A stretch of DNA of 11,668 nucleotides from Bacillota bacterium (GTDB lineage Bacteria > Bacillota > Clostridia > Acetivibrionales > DSM-1351), in NCBI GenBank assembly GCA_023412275.1, contig JAEYNY010000061.1, positions 1 to 11,668 of the forward strand, in the 5' to 3' direction. Made by a program: the position numbers and the translations under genes. The notes under the pieces are model-generated. The model was not told the origin of the DNA. It did not search any database and worked only from the letters and a program-made list of their open reading frames with translations. This document shows positions 1 through 7,130 of this stretch, in pieces (position 1 is the stretch's first letter; each line of letters starts with the position of its first letter).

Positions 1-1
1 G

Positions 2-766
2 GATTGGTCGGGATTTGGCAAAGGTACTTTTATAGGTCTGCAAAACTATAAAGGACTTCTTTCTGATCCAATATTCGTCAAAGCAGCAGTAAATTCATTA
101 ATTTTGGCAGTTGCATCAGTATTTATACAGCTTCCCATTTCGTTGCTTTTAGCTCTGGTACTTGCAAAAGGTGTTAAGTTTGAAAAGAGCTTAGTAACTA
201 TTTACTTTATACCGGTTATTATTTCTACAGTTGTTATAGGACAGTTATGGATGAAAATATATAACCCTGATTATGGAATTCTTAACATATTATTGAAATC
301 GATTGGTTTGGGGTCTTTTGCATCAGAATGGCTGGGTGACCCCAACAGGGCATTGGCTGCTACATTTATTCCTATAATATGGCAGTATATCGGATATCAT
401 ATGCTCTTAATGTATGCAGGTATAAAATCTATTTCCACCGATGTTTTTGAAGCAGCAGTAATTGATGGATCTTCTTGGTGGAATACATCTATGAAAATAA
501 CAATACCGATGTTGAAGCCTGTATTGAATGTTTCGGTTATATTCGCTGTTACAGGTGCACTGAAAGTATTTGATCTTGTATATGTTTTGACAGGCGGAGG
601 GCCTGCACACGCAAGTGAAGTAATAGGCACATATATGGTAAGTACAATATTTAAAGGTAACCAGTACGGGTACGGTAGTGCAATGGCTGTATTTGTAATC
701 CTTGAATGTTTTGCCTTATCCATCCTTGTAAGTCTATTGTTCAGAGAAAAGGAGGAAGCAAAATGA
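2..766 (+). CDS. CUT1 sugar ABC transporter permease (MalF-type), 5' end missing
   Basis: This is an inner-membrane permease subunit of a binding-protein-dependent sugar importer. The frame is open from base 2, so the gene begins before the window and 254 residues are visible; the TTG at 104 is an internal leucine, not a start. Several hydrophobic segments are visible. The cytoplasmic EAA loop that contacts the ATPase is clear (EAAVIDGSSWWNTSMKITIP), followed by the TGGGPAHASEVIGTYM stretch typical of MalF/UgpA-like permeases. The stop overlaps the start of the next permease (ATGA, 763-766), so the two are translationally coupled and probably form a heterodimer. No ATPase gene is seen. CUT1 systems of Firmicutes often share a distant MsmX/MsmK-type ATPase, and the binding protein is probably just upstream. 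With a GH3 enzyme downstream, xylo-oligosaccharides or a similar glycan are the likely cargo, but the sequence does not show specificity. Confidence 0.93.
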   Translation, partial: DWSGFGKGTFIGLQNYKGLLSDPIFVKAAVNSLILAVASVFIQLPISLLLALVLAKGVKFEKSLVTIYFIPVIISTVVIGQLWMKIYNPDYGILNILLKSIGLGSFASEWLGDPNRALAATFIPIIWQYIGYHMLLMYAGIKSISTDVFEAAVIDGSSWWNTSMKITIPMLKPVLNVSVIFAVTGALKVFDLVYVLTGGGPAHASEVIGTYMVSTIFKGNQYGYGSAMAVFVILECFALSILVSLLFREKEEAK

Positions 767-1617
767 GTGACATAGTTCAGGATAGAACTTCAAGATTTTC
801 CATATCAAAAATCCTTATGTATGTAGCACTTTTCATAGTAGCGGTCATTCAGTTGTTTCCTCTGTATTGGATGTTCTCTTTCTCGTTAAAGGATAATTCT
901 GAAATTTTCGGGGGAAACCCTATAGGGCTTCCGGCAAAATGGCTGTGGTCAAACTACAGCAATGCTTTGTTACAGGGTAATGTTGGAAGGTATTTCATGA
1001 ACAGTGTAATTGTAACGGCAGCAACCATTGTACTTACAAGTATAATAGCGGTTATGGCTTCATATGCATTGACCAGAATGGTGTTTAAACTGAGAAAGCC
1101 ATTAAATTCATTCTTTGTACTTGGATTGACGGTTCCTCTTCATTCAGCACTTCTTCCTATATTTATAATGCTGAGAAACTTAAAGATGGTTAACTCCTAC
1201 TGGGCGCTGATAGTTCCGTATACTGCATTTGCAATACCTATGGCGTTACTGATTTTCTCAGGATTTATGAGTTCTATTCCACGAGAAATGGAAGAGGCTG
1301 CCTGTATTGACGGATGTAGTATTTATAAAATATTTTTCTCAATTATACTTCCGCTTATGACGCCGGCAATTGCCACAGTTACAATCTTTACATTCCTTCA
1401 GGCATGGAATGAGCTGATGTATGCGGTAGTGTTCATTAGCGATGCAAAATACAAGACACTAACAGTCGGTATTCAGTCTCTGGCAGGGCAATATACAACA
1501 GAATGGGGGCCGATAGGTGCAGGCTTGATGGTTGCCACTATCCCAACTCTTATTATATATGCGGTAATGAGTAAAAAAGTTCAGGATAGTCTTGTCGTTG
1601 GTGCAGTAAAAGGCTAA
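763..1617 (+). CDS. CUT1 sugar ABC transporter permease (MalG-type)
   Basis: This is the second inner-membrane permease of the same importer, 284 residues long, the normal size for MalG-like proteins. I chose the ATG at 763 because GGAGG lies at 751-755 with 7 bases of spacing and because it overlaps the previous stop codon; the frame extends further upstream only inside the preceding gene. An N-terminal membrane helix (about residues 15-35) is followed by an FPLYWMFSFSLK segment characteristic of MalG-type permeases, then further helices. The EAA loop is EEAACIDGCSIYKIFFSIILP, followed by the usual PA(I/L)AT helix. The C-terminus ends in QDSLVVGAVKG, a normal ending for the family. It should pair with the upstream permease and feed sugar to the GH3 enzyme encoded 93 bases downstream. 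Confidence 0.94.
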   Translation: MSDIVQDRTSRFSISKILMYVALFIVAVIQLFPLYWMFSFSLKDNSEIFGGNPIGLPAKWLWSNYSNALLQGNVGRYFMNSVIVTAATIVLTSIIAVMASYALTRMVFKLRKPLNSFFVLGLTVPLHSALLPIFIMLRNLKMVNSYWALIVPYTAFAIPMALLIFSGFMSSIPREMEEAACIDGCSIYKIFFSIILPLMTPAIATVTIFTFLQAWNELMYAVVFISDAKYKTLTVGIQSLAGQYTTEWGPIGAGLMVATIPTLIIYAVMSKKVQDSLVVGAVKG

Positions 1618-1625
1618 AAAGATAT

Positions 1626-1674
1626 TATAATGTCGCTTAGTATCCTGTATAATGGGATATTGAGTGATATTATA
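1626..1674 (+). repeat. 20-bp intercistronic RNA hairpin between permease and GH3 gene
   Basis: The arms at 1626-1645 and 1655-1674 pair over 20 consecutive positions (16 Watson-Crick, 4 G-U) around a 9-base loop (1646-1654). Wobble pairs make it a better helix in the sense RNA than in the antisense RNA. No T-run follows, since the downstream bases are TATTAATCGC, so it does not look like a terminator. It fills most of the 93-base gap, begins 8 bases after the permease stop and ends 36 bases before the GH3 start. The likely role is mRNA processing or protection of one cistron's 3' end, but that is inference. Confidence 0.75.
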
Positions 1675-1710
1675 TATTAATCGCATATTTGCGGATTGTG
1701 GAGGTTAACA

Positions 1711-3849
1711 ATGGAAAAGCCGAAATATTTGGACAAAAGCCTTTCATTCAAAGAAAGAGCTGCCGATCTAGTATCAAGAATGACTTTGGAAGAAAAAGCT
1801 TCACAACTTAGGTACGACGCACAACCTGTAGAAAGACTGGGAATTCCCAGATATAACTGGTGGAACGAAGCTTTACACGGAGTTGCAAGAGCAGGTGTTG
1901 CAACAGTGTTTCCGCAAGCAATAGGAATGGCTGCAATATTTGATGATGAATTTCTTGAGAAAATTGCAGATGTAATTGCAACAGAAGGAAGAGCTAAATA
2001 CAATGAGAGTGTAAAAAAAGGCGACAGGGATATATACAAAGGTATAACCTTCTGGTCGCCTAATGTTAATATATTCAGGGACCCTAGGTGGGGACGTGGA
2101 CATGAGACCTACGGAGAAGATCCATATCTGACTTCCAGACTTGGAGTTGCATTTGTAAAAGGCCTACAGGGGGATGGAAAGCACCTTAAAACCGCTGCCT
2201 GTGCAAAGCACTTTGCAGTTCACAGCGGACCGGAGGATGACAGACATCACTTTGATGCGGTTGTCTCACAAAAGGATTTGTTTGAAACATACTTGCCTGC
2301 TTTTGAAGCACTTGTTAAAGAAGCAAAAGTAGAATCAGTAATGGGAGCTTACAACAGAACTAACGGAGAACCTTGCAACGGAAGTAAAACCCTCTTGAAG
2401 GATATTTTAAGAGACGGCTGGGGCTTTGACGGACATGTTGTTTCAGATTGCTGGGCTATAAAGGATTTTCATGAAGGACATGGAGTTACCAAAACTCCAA
2501 CTGAATCTGTGGCACTTGCATTAAAGAATGGTTGTGACCTTAACTGTGGAAATATGTATCTTCTTATTCTTCTTGCACTTAAAGAAGGCAGAATTACAGA
2601 AGAGGATATTGACCGTGCAGCTATCAGGCTTATGACAACCAGAATGAAGCTGGGTATGTTTGATGATGATTGTGAGTTCGATAAGATTCCTTATGAATTG
2701 AACGACTCTGTAGAACACAACAAACTTTCACTTGAAGCTGCAAAAAAATCAATGGTATTACTTAAAAATGACGGATTACTGCCATTGGACAGCAAAAAGA
2801 TCAAAAATATAGCTGTTATTGGACCAAACGCAGACAGCAGTTTAGCACTAAGGGCTAACTACAGCGGAACCCCATCTCAGAATATCACTATCCTGGACGG
2901 AATCCGCAGAAGGGTTTCCGAGGATACAAGAGTATGGTATTCAATGGGAAGTCACCTTTTCATGAATAGAGATGAGGATCTTGCACAGCCTGATGACAGA
3001 CTAAAAGAGGCTGTTTCCGCAGCAGAGAGAAGTGATGTAGTTGTTCTGTGCCTTGGCCTTGACGCTTCAGTAGAAGGTGAACAGAACGATCAGGGTACAG
3101 TAATACTGGATGCAGGAGGCGACAAGGCTGATCTAAACCTGCCACAATCCCAGAGAAACCTGCTTAACGCTGTTCTCGCAACAGGTAAGCCTACAATTGT
3201 AGCATTACTCACAGGAAGTGCATTGTCAATTGGAGATGCAGCTGACAAGGCAGCGGCTATAGTTCAGTGCTGGTATCCGGGTTCAAGAGGCGGCCTTGCA
3301 TTTGCAGAAATGATATTTGGAGATTACTCTCCTGCGGGAAGACTTCCTGTTACCTTCTATAAATCAACAGAAGAGCTTCCTCCATTTACAGACTATTCAA
3401 TGGAAAACAGAACATACAAGTTCATGAAGGGAGAAGCATTGTATCCTTTCGGATTCGGCTTATCCTACACTAATTTTGAATACTCCAATATAGTATGTCC
3501 TCAGAATATAAATAATGGAGAGAACCTGTCTATATCAGTAGATGTTCAGAATACGGGAAGTATTGATTCTGAGGAAGTTGTACAGGTATATATAAAGGAT
3601 ATGGAAGCTTCAGTAAGGGTTCCTAAACACAGCCTGTGCGGCTTTAAGCGAATACACTTAAAGAGCGGTGAAAAGAAGACCGTTACTTTTGAAATAGCTT
3701 CAAATGCAATGGCCATAGTTGACGAAGCAGGAAAACGTTATATTGAAAATGGTGAATTCACTTTATATGTCGGCGGGTCACAACCTGACAAGACAAGTGA
3801 AAGATTATCAGGCAAGAAGCCATTGGAAGTAACATTTAATGTTAAGTAG
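1711..3849 (+). CDS. GH3 family glycosidase, beta-xylosidase-like, cytoplasmic
   Basis: This enzyme hydrolyses terminal beta-linked sugars from oligosaccharides. It has 712 residues; ATG 1711 is chosen because GGAGG sits at 1699-1703, whereas an in-frame start further up would lie on that ribosome site. The N-terminal barrel carries WWNEALHGV (residues 50-58), a stretch usual in GH3 beta-xylosidases, then DPRWGRGHETYGEDPY (124-139) and KHF (166-168). The expected nucleophile is Asp246 in VVSDCWAI. The second alpha/beta domain starts near VLLKNDGLLPL, and the acid/base is probably one of the glutamates in SVEGEQND (455 or 457). A fibronectin-III-like domain closes the protein (about 600-700). 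There is no signal peptide, so it acts inside the cell on sugars brought in by the preceding transporter. Xylosidase activity is the best guess; glucosidase or arabinosidase activity cannot be excluded. Confidence 0.93.
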   Translation: MEKPKYLDKSLSFKERAADLVSRMTLEEKASQLRYDAQPVERLGIPRYNWWNEALHGVARAGVATVFPQAIGMAAIFDDEFLEKIADVIATEGRAKYNESVKKGDRDIYKGITFWSPNVNIFRDPRWGRGHETYGEDPYLTSRLGVAFVKGLQGDGKHLKTAACAKHFAVHSGPEDDRHHFDAVVSQKDLFETYLPAFEALVKEAKVESVMGAYNRTNGEPCNGSKTLLKDILRDGWGFDGHVVSDCWAIKDFHEGHGVTKTPTESVALALKNGCDLNCGNMYLLILLALKEGRITEEDIDRAAIRLMTTRMKLGMFDDDCEFDKIPYELNDSVEHNKLSLEAAKKSMVLLKNDGLLPLDSKKIKNIAVIGPNADSSLALRANYSGTPSQNITILDGIRRRVSEDTRVWYSMGSHLFMNRDEDLAQPDDRLKEAVSAAERSDVVVLCLGLDASVEGEQNDQGTVILDAGGDKADLNLPQSQRNLLNAVLATGKPTIVALLTGSALSIGDAADKAAAIVQCWYPGSRGGLAFAEMIFGDYSPAGRLPVTFYKSTEELPPFTDYSMENRTYKFMKGEALYPFGFGLSYTNFEYSNIVCPQNINNGENLSISVDVQNTGSIDSEEVVQVYIKDMEASVRVPKHSLCGFKRIHLKSGEKKTVTFEIASNAMAIVDEAGKRYIENGEFTLYVGGSQPDKTSERLSGKKPLEVTFNVK

Positions 3850-3875
3850 TAGTTAATACAAGTTTATATACATTT

Positions 3876-3910
3876 AAAGGTCGTGAAGATTTTATTTCAC
3901 GGCCTTTTTT
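3876..3910 (+). terminator. Rho-independent terminator after GH3 gene
   Basis: The arms AAAGGTCGTGAA (3876-3887) and TTCACGGCCTTT (3896-3907) form a 12-bp stem with one G-U pair and an 8-base loop. The 3' arm runs into six T residues (3905-3910). It closes the sugar-import operon 27 bases after the GH3 stop. Confidence 0.92.
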
Positions 3911-3959
3911 GACAGATTACATAAAAAGGTGAATATTATTATTATTTTGCATAAATTTT

Positions 3960-3968
3960 TGGTATAAT
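3960..3968 (+). promoter_or_regulatory. Extended -10 promoter for the loaP transcript
   Basis: TGGTATAAT matches an extended -10 element (TGnTATAAT), with the hexamer at 3963-3968. No good -35 hexamer lies 16-18 bases upstream, which is tolerable for an extended -10 promoter. A TTGACA at 3909-3914 overlaps the preceding terminator and is too far away to serve it. Predicted transcription starts near 3975, giving a leader of about 190 bases. Confidence 0.6.
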
Positions 3969-4025
3969 TTTCTTTAATTTAGATAATTTATCTACAGGGA
4001 GAAAAAGTATATAATTGGATTTACT

Positions 4026-4117
4026 ATAAAGCAAATCCATAGAGCTTTTAATCGTTGCCGGGTCACGTTAAATGCTTTATCGGCGGTATAATCTGATTAC
4101 AGTGTAGCTTTCCGGCA
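4026..4117 (+). ncRNA. Candidate structured 5' leader of loaP with pseudoknot-type pairing
   Basis: An exact 8-bp helix, ATAAAGCA (4026-4033) with TGCTTTAT (4073-4080), encloses a 39-base loop. Inside that loop TGCCGG (4056-4061) is perfectly complementary to CCGGCA at 4112-4117, outside the first helix. The two helices therefore either form an H-type pseudoknot or exclude each other as alternative folds. GCCG (4057-4060) could instead pair with CGGC (4081-4084). I do not recognise a known riboswitch consensus. The leader could be a regulatory element of loaP, a protein-binding site or an attenuator. Confidence 0.5.
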
Positions 4118-4162
4118 TGTCAAGTGATAGGGCGAGGCTGTGTAAAAGGACGGTAAATTGGG

Positions 4163-4687
4163 ATGTACTGGTATATACTTTTTGTTAAATCTGGCAGAGA
4201 ACATCGAGTGAAGCAATACATGAATAAAATAGCTGATACTGAAATAGCTAATCCATTTATTCCATTACATGAATTTCTTTTTAAAATTTCAGGTGTGGTG
4301 AAAAGAGAACTTAAACCGTTATTTCCGGGGTATGTTTTTGTTGAGTCAGTAATGCCTGGAGATGAGTTCCTAAAAAAGTTGAACAGACCAATACATTCAT
4401 CAAGTGATGTAGTCAAAATATTAAAATATTCCGATACTGAAATAGAAGTCAGGGAATCTGAAAAACAGATGCTGCTTGACTTATGCAATAACCGACATTG
4501 CATTGAATCATCCAGAGGAGTTATAAAAGGAGACAGAATACATGTAATAAACGGCCCTCTCAAGGGGCGGGAAAGCATTATAAGAAAGATTAACAGACAT
4601 AAAAAGCTAGCTATGATAGAGATGGACATTATGGGAGACAAAAGAATTGTAAACGTGGCACTGGAAATCGTAGAAAAGATACAATAG
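4163..4687 (+). CDS. loaP: LoaP-type NusG paralog (processive antiterminator)
   Basis: This is a specialised NusG/RfaH-superfamily transcription factor of 174 residues. An NGN domain occupies about residues 1-110, with WYILFVKSGRE at the start and the family-typical LFPGYVFVES at 53-62. A KOW domain follows, with VIKGDRIHVINGPLKGRES at about 120-138. NGN domains bind the RNA polymerase clamp, and LoaP proteins suppress termination in selected operons, recognising an RNA hairpin in the leader. The FVKSGRE opening and the INRHKK stretch after the KOW core resemble LoaP rather than housekeeping NusG, which sits in the secE-nusG-rplK locus, not here. An in-frame TAA at 4154 makes ATG 4163 the only good start; AAGGA at 4146-4150 is the likely ribosome site, with rather long spacing. 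Its target may be the following genes. The subfamily call is from recognised sequence features, not a search. Confidence 0.82.
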   Translation: MYWYILFVKSGREHRVKQYMNKIADTEIANPFIPLHEFLFKISGVVKRELKPLFPGYVFVESVMPGDEFLKKLNRPIHSSSDVVKILKYSDTEIEVRESEKQMLLDLCNNRHCIESSRGVIKGDRIHVINGPLKGRESIIRKINRHKKLAMIEMDIMGDKRIVNVALEIVEKIQ

Positions 4688-4800
4688 TTATTATGTTTAC
4701 TATCATTATACGTGGCAGATTTTTGGTAATAATAAAGTGTATCAATATCTGTTAGCAACCCGTAGATGCTTATAACCATGAGTTTGAACGACATTATTAG

Positions 4801-4829
4801 TTTACAGGGCAGATAAATAGTGATACAAT
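4801..4829 (+). promoter_or_regulatory. Sigma-A-like promoter for the MetRS-like gene
   Basis: TTTACA (4801-4806) and TACAAT (4824-4829) are separated by exactly 17 bases, close to the vegetative consensus. Predicted transcription starts near 4836, leaving a leader of about 59 bases. That leader contains a small hairpin, ACAGAT (4843-4848) with ATCTGT (4856-4861). No terminator is visible between loaP and this promoter, so the downstream genes may also be read from the loaP promoter. Confidence 0.65.
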
Positions 4830-4894
4830 TAGCTAAAAATAAACAGATAAGTGTAATCTGTCACAAATTATGGTATTAAGGAGATTTCTATTGT

Positions 4895-6931
4895 ATGAAC
4901 GATCAGAATGGAAAAAGTACTAATTCAATAGAAGAATTTGACATAACAAATTCGAGGCCCAAGTTCCCTAAACGTGCTATCGTAACAGCTGGTATGCCAT
5001 ATGGAAATAAAGAGCTTCACCTGGGACATATCGGTGGGGTTTTTATACATGCCGACACGTATGCACGTTTTCTTAAAGACCGCATCGGAAAAGAAAATGT
5101 AATCTTTGTGTCGGGTACTGATTGCTATGGCTCTCCTATATTGGAATACTATCGTAAATTGGTTGATAGTGGGTCTTTTGATGGTACTATAGATGAATTT
5201 GTTACGTATAATCATAAAAAACAAAGGGAAGTACTTGATTCATATCAAATCGACATTAGTATTTTTGCAGCATCGGCATTGGGACGTGCGGCGGAAATTC
5301 ATCAAAAAGTTTCTTCTGATTTTATAAATAAGTTGTATGAAAACGGACATCTTAAGAAGATTACAACATCCCAGTTCTACGATACAGAGCTTGATGTTTT
5401 TCTTAATGGCCGCCAGGTTGTAGGACAATGCCCGATTGCGGGATGTTCATCAGAAAGAGGCTATGCAGATGAATGTTCACTGGGACATCAGTATATGCCT
5501 ATAGATTTAATTAACCCTAAGAGTACTCTTTCGGGCAAAAAACCTGAAATGAGGGACGTAACCAACTGGTACTTTGAACTGGATGAATTCCACGATTTTC
5601 TCACCCAGTGGGTAAGTCAGTTAGAGCAGGATAAGAGTTCCAGAAAATTTGTAATCAAAAGCATAGGAGAATTTTTGGAGCCACCTGCAATATATGTAAA
5701 AAGGGATCAGATGGAAGTGTTGGAGTCTATAAAGGATAAGCTCCCTGAGTATGAATTGAGTGACGAAAAAAACAAATCATCAGTACTTATGGTATTTAAG
5801 AATCTTTCAGAGAGAGAAGCAGCTTGCCTCATACTTGCTGAAAACGGTATTCGTTTCCGTACTGGAAAAACCCTTGTACCTTTCAGATTGACAGGTAATG
5901 TTTCATGGGGAGTTCCTTCACCTGTATTAGAGGATATGAAGGACTTGACCATATGGGTTTGGCCGGAATCTCTTTGGGCTCCTATATCGTTTACAAAGAC
6001 TTATCTGGAGCAACAGAAGGCAGACTCAAATGCATGGAAGGACTGGTGGTGCTCTAAAGAGGCTCAGGTATATCAGTTTATTGGTGAAGATAATATCTAT
6101 TTCTACGGTCCTGTAGAAATGGCTATGTTTATGGGTAGTCAGGGCAAAGAAGTGTCTGCTAATCCGCCGGAAGGCGAACTGCAGCTGCCAAAACTGATAT
6201 GTAATAACCATGTACTGTTTTTAAATAAAAAAGCCAGCAGCAGTAGTGAAGTTAAGCCGCCGAAGGCTGATGAACTACTCAATCACTATACGTTTGAGCA
6301 ATTAAGAGCTCATTTCCTTAGTCTTGGATTAGGAATAAAAAGTGTAGGTTTCCAGCCTAAACCCTTCAATCCTAATGCCACTGAAAAGGACAGCGACCCT
6401 GTTCTTAAAGAAGGAAACCTGCTGTCAAATGTATTTAACAGAGCAATACGGTCATGTTTCTATACAGCTCAAAAGTATTATGACGGAAAAGTGCCTGTTG
6501 CTGAAGTAAGCAGTGAAGTTCTTGAGGAATCAAAAAAGACCATAATTGAATTTGAAAGATTGATGTACAAAACAGATTTTCATTTGGTTATGAGCCTCAT
6601 GGACACTTACATCAGAAATATTAATAAATACTGGTCAAAGTATATTAAGCAGGCAGAGCAGGATAATGATGATGAACTTAGAACAAAGGTATTGGTTGAT
6701 TCTTTGCATATGGTGAGAACAGCAACTGTTCTAATGCATCCTATTGCACCTAAGGGAACAGAGATGATACTAGAGTATCTTAATCTTGGCGAAGAATTCT
6801 GGAATTGGGATCGTATATTTGATACCATTTATGATTTTATGGAAGACCGCGAAAACCATAAACTCAAGTTCCTGGAACCAAGGGTGGATTTTTTCGAAAA
6901 GCATCCAAGCCAGTTACAAGAAAAAAATTAA
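4895..6931 (+). CDS. Diverged methionyl-tRNA-synthetase-like protein (class I aaRS paralog)
   Basis: This 678-residue protein has the full MetRS plan: a Rossmann start (AIVTAGMPYGN, 28-38), HLGH (42-45), a connective insert with Cys179, Cys184, Cys194 and His198 as likely zinc ligands, and a helical anticodon-binding region from about residue 505. It departs from active MetRS at key sites. The KMSKS loop reads NKKASSSSEV (444-453), so the second catalytic lysine appears to be serine. The methionine-pocket stretch usually written VWLDAPIGY is VWPESLWAP (355-363). In the anticodon helix the expected N-L-x-S-R is NLLSN (508-512). About 70 extra residues lie before GNVSWGVPSP (334-343). AAGGAG at 4878-4883 supports ATG 4895. 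Either it is a paralog with another substrate or a non-canonical role, or a very divergent MetRS. No C-terminal tRNA-binding (EMAP/Trbp111) domain is seen. Confidence 0.85.
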   Translation: MNDQNGKSTNSIEEFDITNSRPKFPKRAIVTAGMPYGNKELHLGHIGGVFIHADTYARFLKDRIGKENVIFVSGTDCYGSPILEYYRKLVDSGSFDGTIDEFVTYNHKKQREVLDSYQIDISIFAASALGRAAEIHQKVSSDFINKLYENGHLKKITTSQFYDTELDVFLNGRQVVGQCPIAGCSSERGYADECSLGHQYMPIDLINPKSTLSGKKPEMRDVTNWYFELDEFHDFLTQWVSQLEQDKSSRKFVIKSIGEFLEPPAIYVKRDQMEVLESIKDKLPEYELSDEKNKSSVLMVFKNLSEREAACLILAENGIRFRTGKTLVPFRLTGNVSWGVPSPVLEDMKDLTIWVWPESLWAPISFTKTYLEQQKADSNAWKDWWCSKEAQVYQFIGEDNIYFYGPVEMAMFMGSQGKEVSANPPEGELQLPKLICNNHVLFLNKKASSSSEVKPPKADELLNHYTFEQLRAHFLSLGLGIKSVGFQPKPFNPNATEKDSDPVLKEGNLLSNVFNRAIRSCFYTAQKYYDGKVPVAEVSSEVLEESKKTIIEFERLMYKTDFHLVMSLMDTYIRNINKYWSKYIKQAEQDNDDELRTKVLVDSLHMVRTATVLMHPIAPKGTEMILEYLNLGEEFWNWDRIFDTIYDFMEDRENHKLKFLEPRVDFFEKHPSQLQEKN

Positions 6932-6952
6932 CTTAAAACGCATAAAATTTTC

Positions 6953-7075
6953 TGGAACCTGTCAGAATAAAAACTGAAATGCAATATAATTATTTGGAGG
7001 CAAAGGATAATGTCAAAAAAGCAACAGCCTGATCAAAGAAAGGCAAGAGTTAAGACAAGTGCCGGACAGGTTCCA
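6953..7075 (+). repeat. 11-bp inverted repeat bracketing the microprotein start
   Basis: TGGAACCTGTC (6953-6963) is the exact reverse complement of GACAGGTTCCA (7065-7075). The arms enclose the ribosome site and first 18 codons of the microprotein. Pairing in the mRNA would close a loop of about 100 bases around the initiation site, which could affect translation or mRNA decay. It may also be chance. Confidence 0.4.
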
Positions 7076-7120
7076 AATCCCGGTCAGAAGACCAACACAG
7101 AAGTAACAACTCCAAAGTAA
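7010..7120 (+). CDS. 36-residue basic microprotein
   Basis: This is a short gene I do not recognise. GGAGG at 6996-7000, 9 bases before the ATG, gives an excellent initiation site. The TAA at 7118 is followed 10 bases later by a strong terminator, which supports expression. The product starts MSKKQQPDQRKARVKTSAGQ and ends in EVTTPK. It has eight Lys/Arg against two acidic residues, many Gln, Pro, Thr and Asn, and no Cys, no membrane segment and no evident secondary structure. It is probably disordered and could bind RNA or another polyanion, or be a substrate peptide. It lies 78 bases after the MetRS-like stop with no terminator between, so the two are probably co-transcribed. The function is unknown. 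Confidence 0.72.
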   Translation: MSKKQQPDQRKARVKTSAGQVPNPGQKTNTEVTTPK

Positions 7121-7130
7121 ATAAAGTTTT

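Noticed and set aside
1618..1680. Terminator after the second permease
   Set aside because: The hairpin has no T-tract and is AU-rich in its outer half, so termination is unlikely.
4051..4070. GTTGCCGGGT string suggestive of a c-di-GMP-I riboswitch 3' portion
   Set aside because: The matching GGCAAACC / GGGACGCAAAGC core is absent and the order of helices does not fit.
4117..4188. Short upstream frame (ATG 4117) overlapping the loaP start
   Set aside because: It has no ribosome site, and its start lies inside the proposed structured leader segment. It overlaps loaP in another frame with no sign of translation.
4120..4794. 224-codon open frame on the minus strand across loaP
   Set aside because: loaP on the plus strand has clear NGN and KOW motifs. 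The antisense frame is low-complexity, hydrophobic and Ser/Ile-rich, as expected of a shadow.
4688..4894. T-box leader for the MetRS-like gene
   Set aside because: I could not find a T-box core (TGGnACCGCG-like) or a specifier stem and terminator; the space holds a promoter and a small hairpin instead.
6786..6977. 63-codon plus-strand frame overlapping the end of the MetRS-like gene
   Set aside because: It lies mostly within the real gene in another frame and has no ribosome site at its start. The microprotein at 7010 is the supported small gene here.
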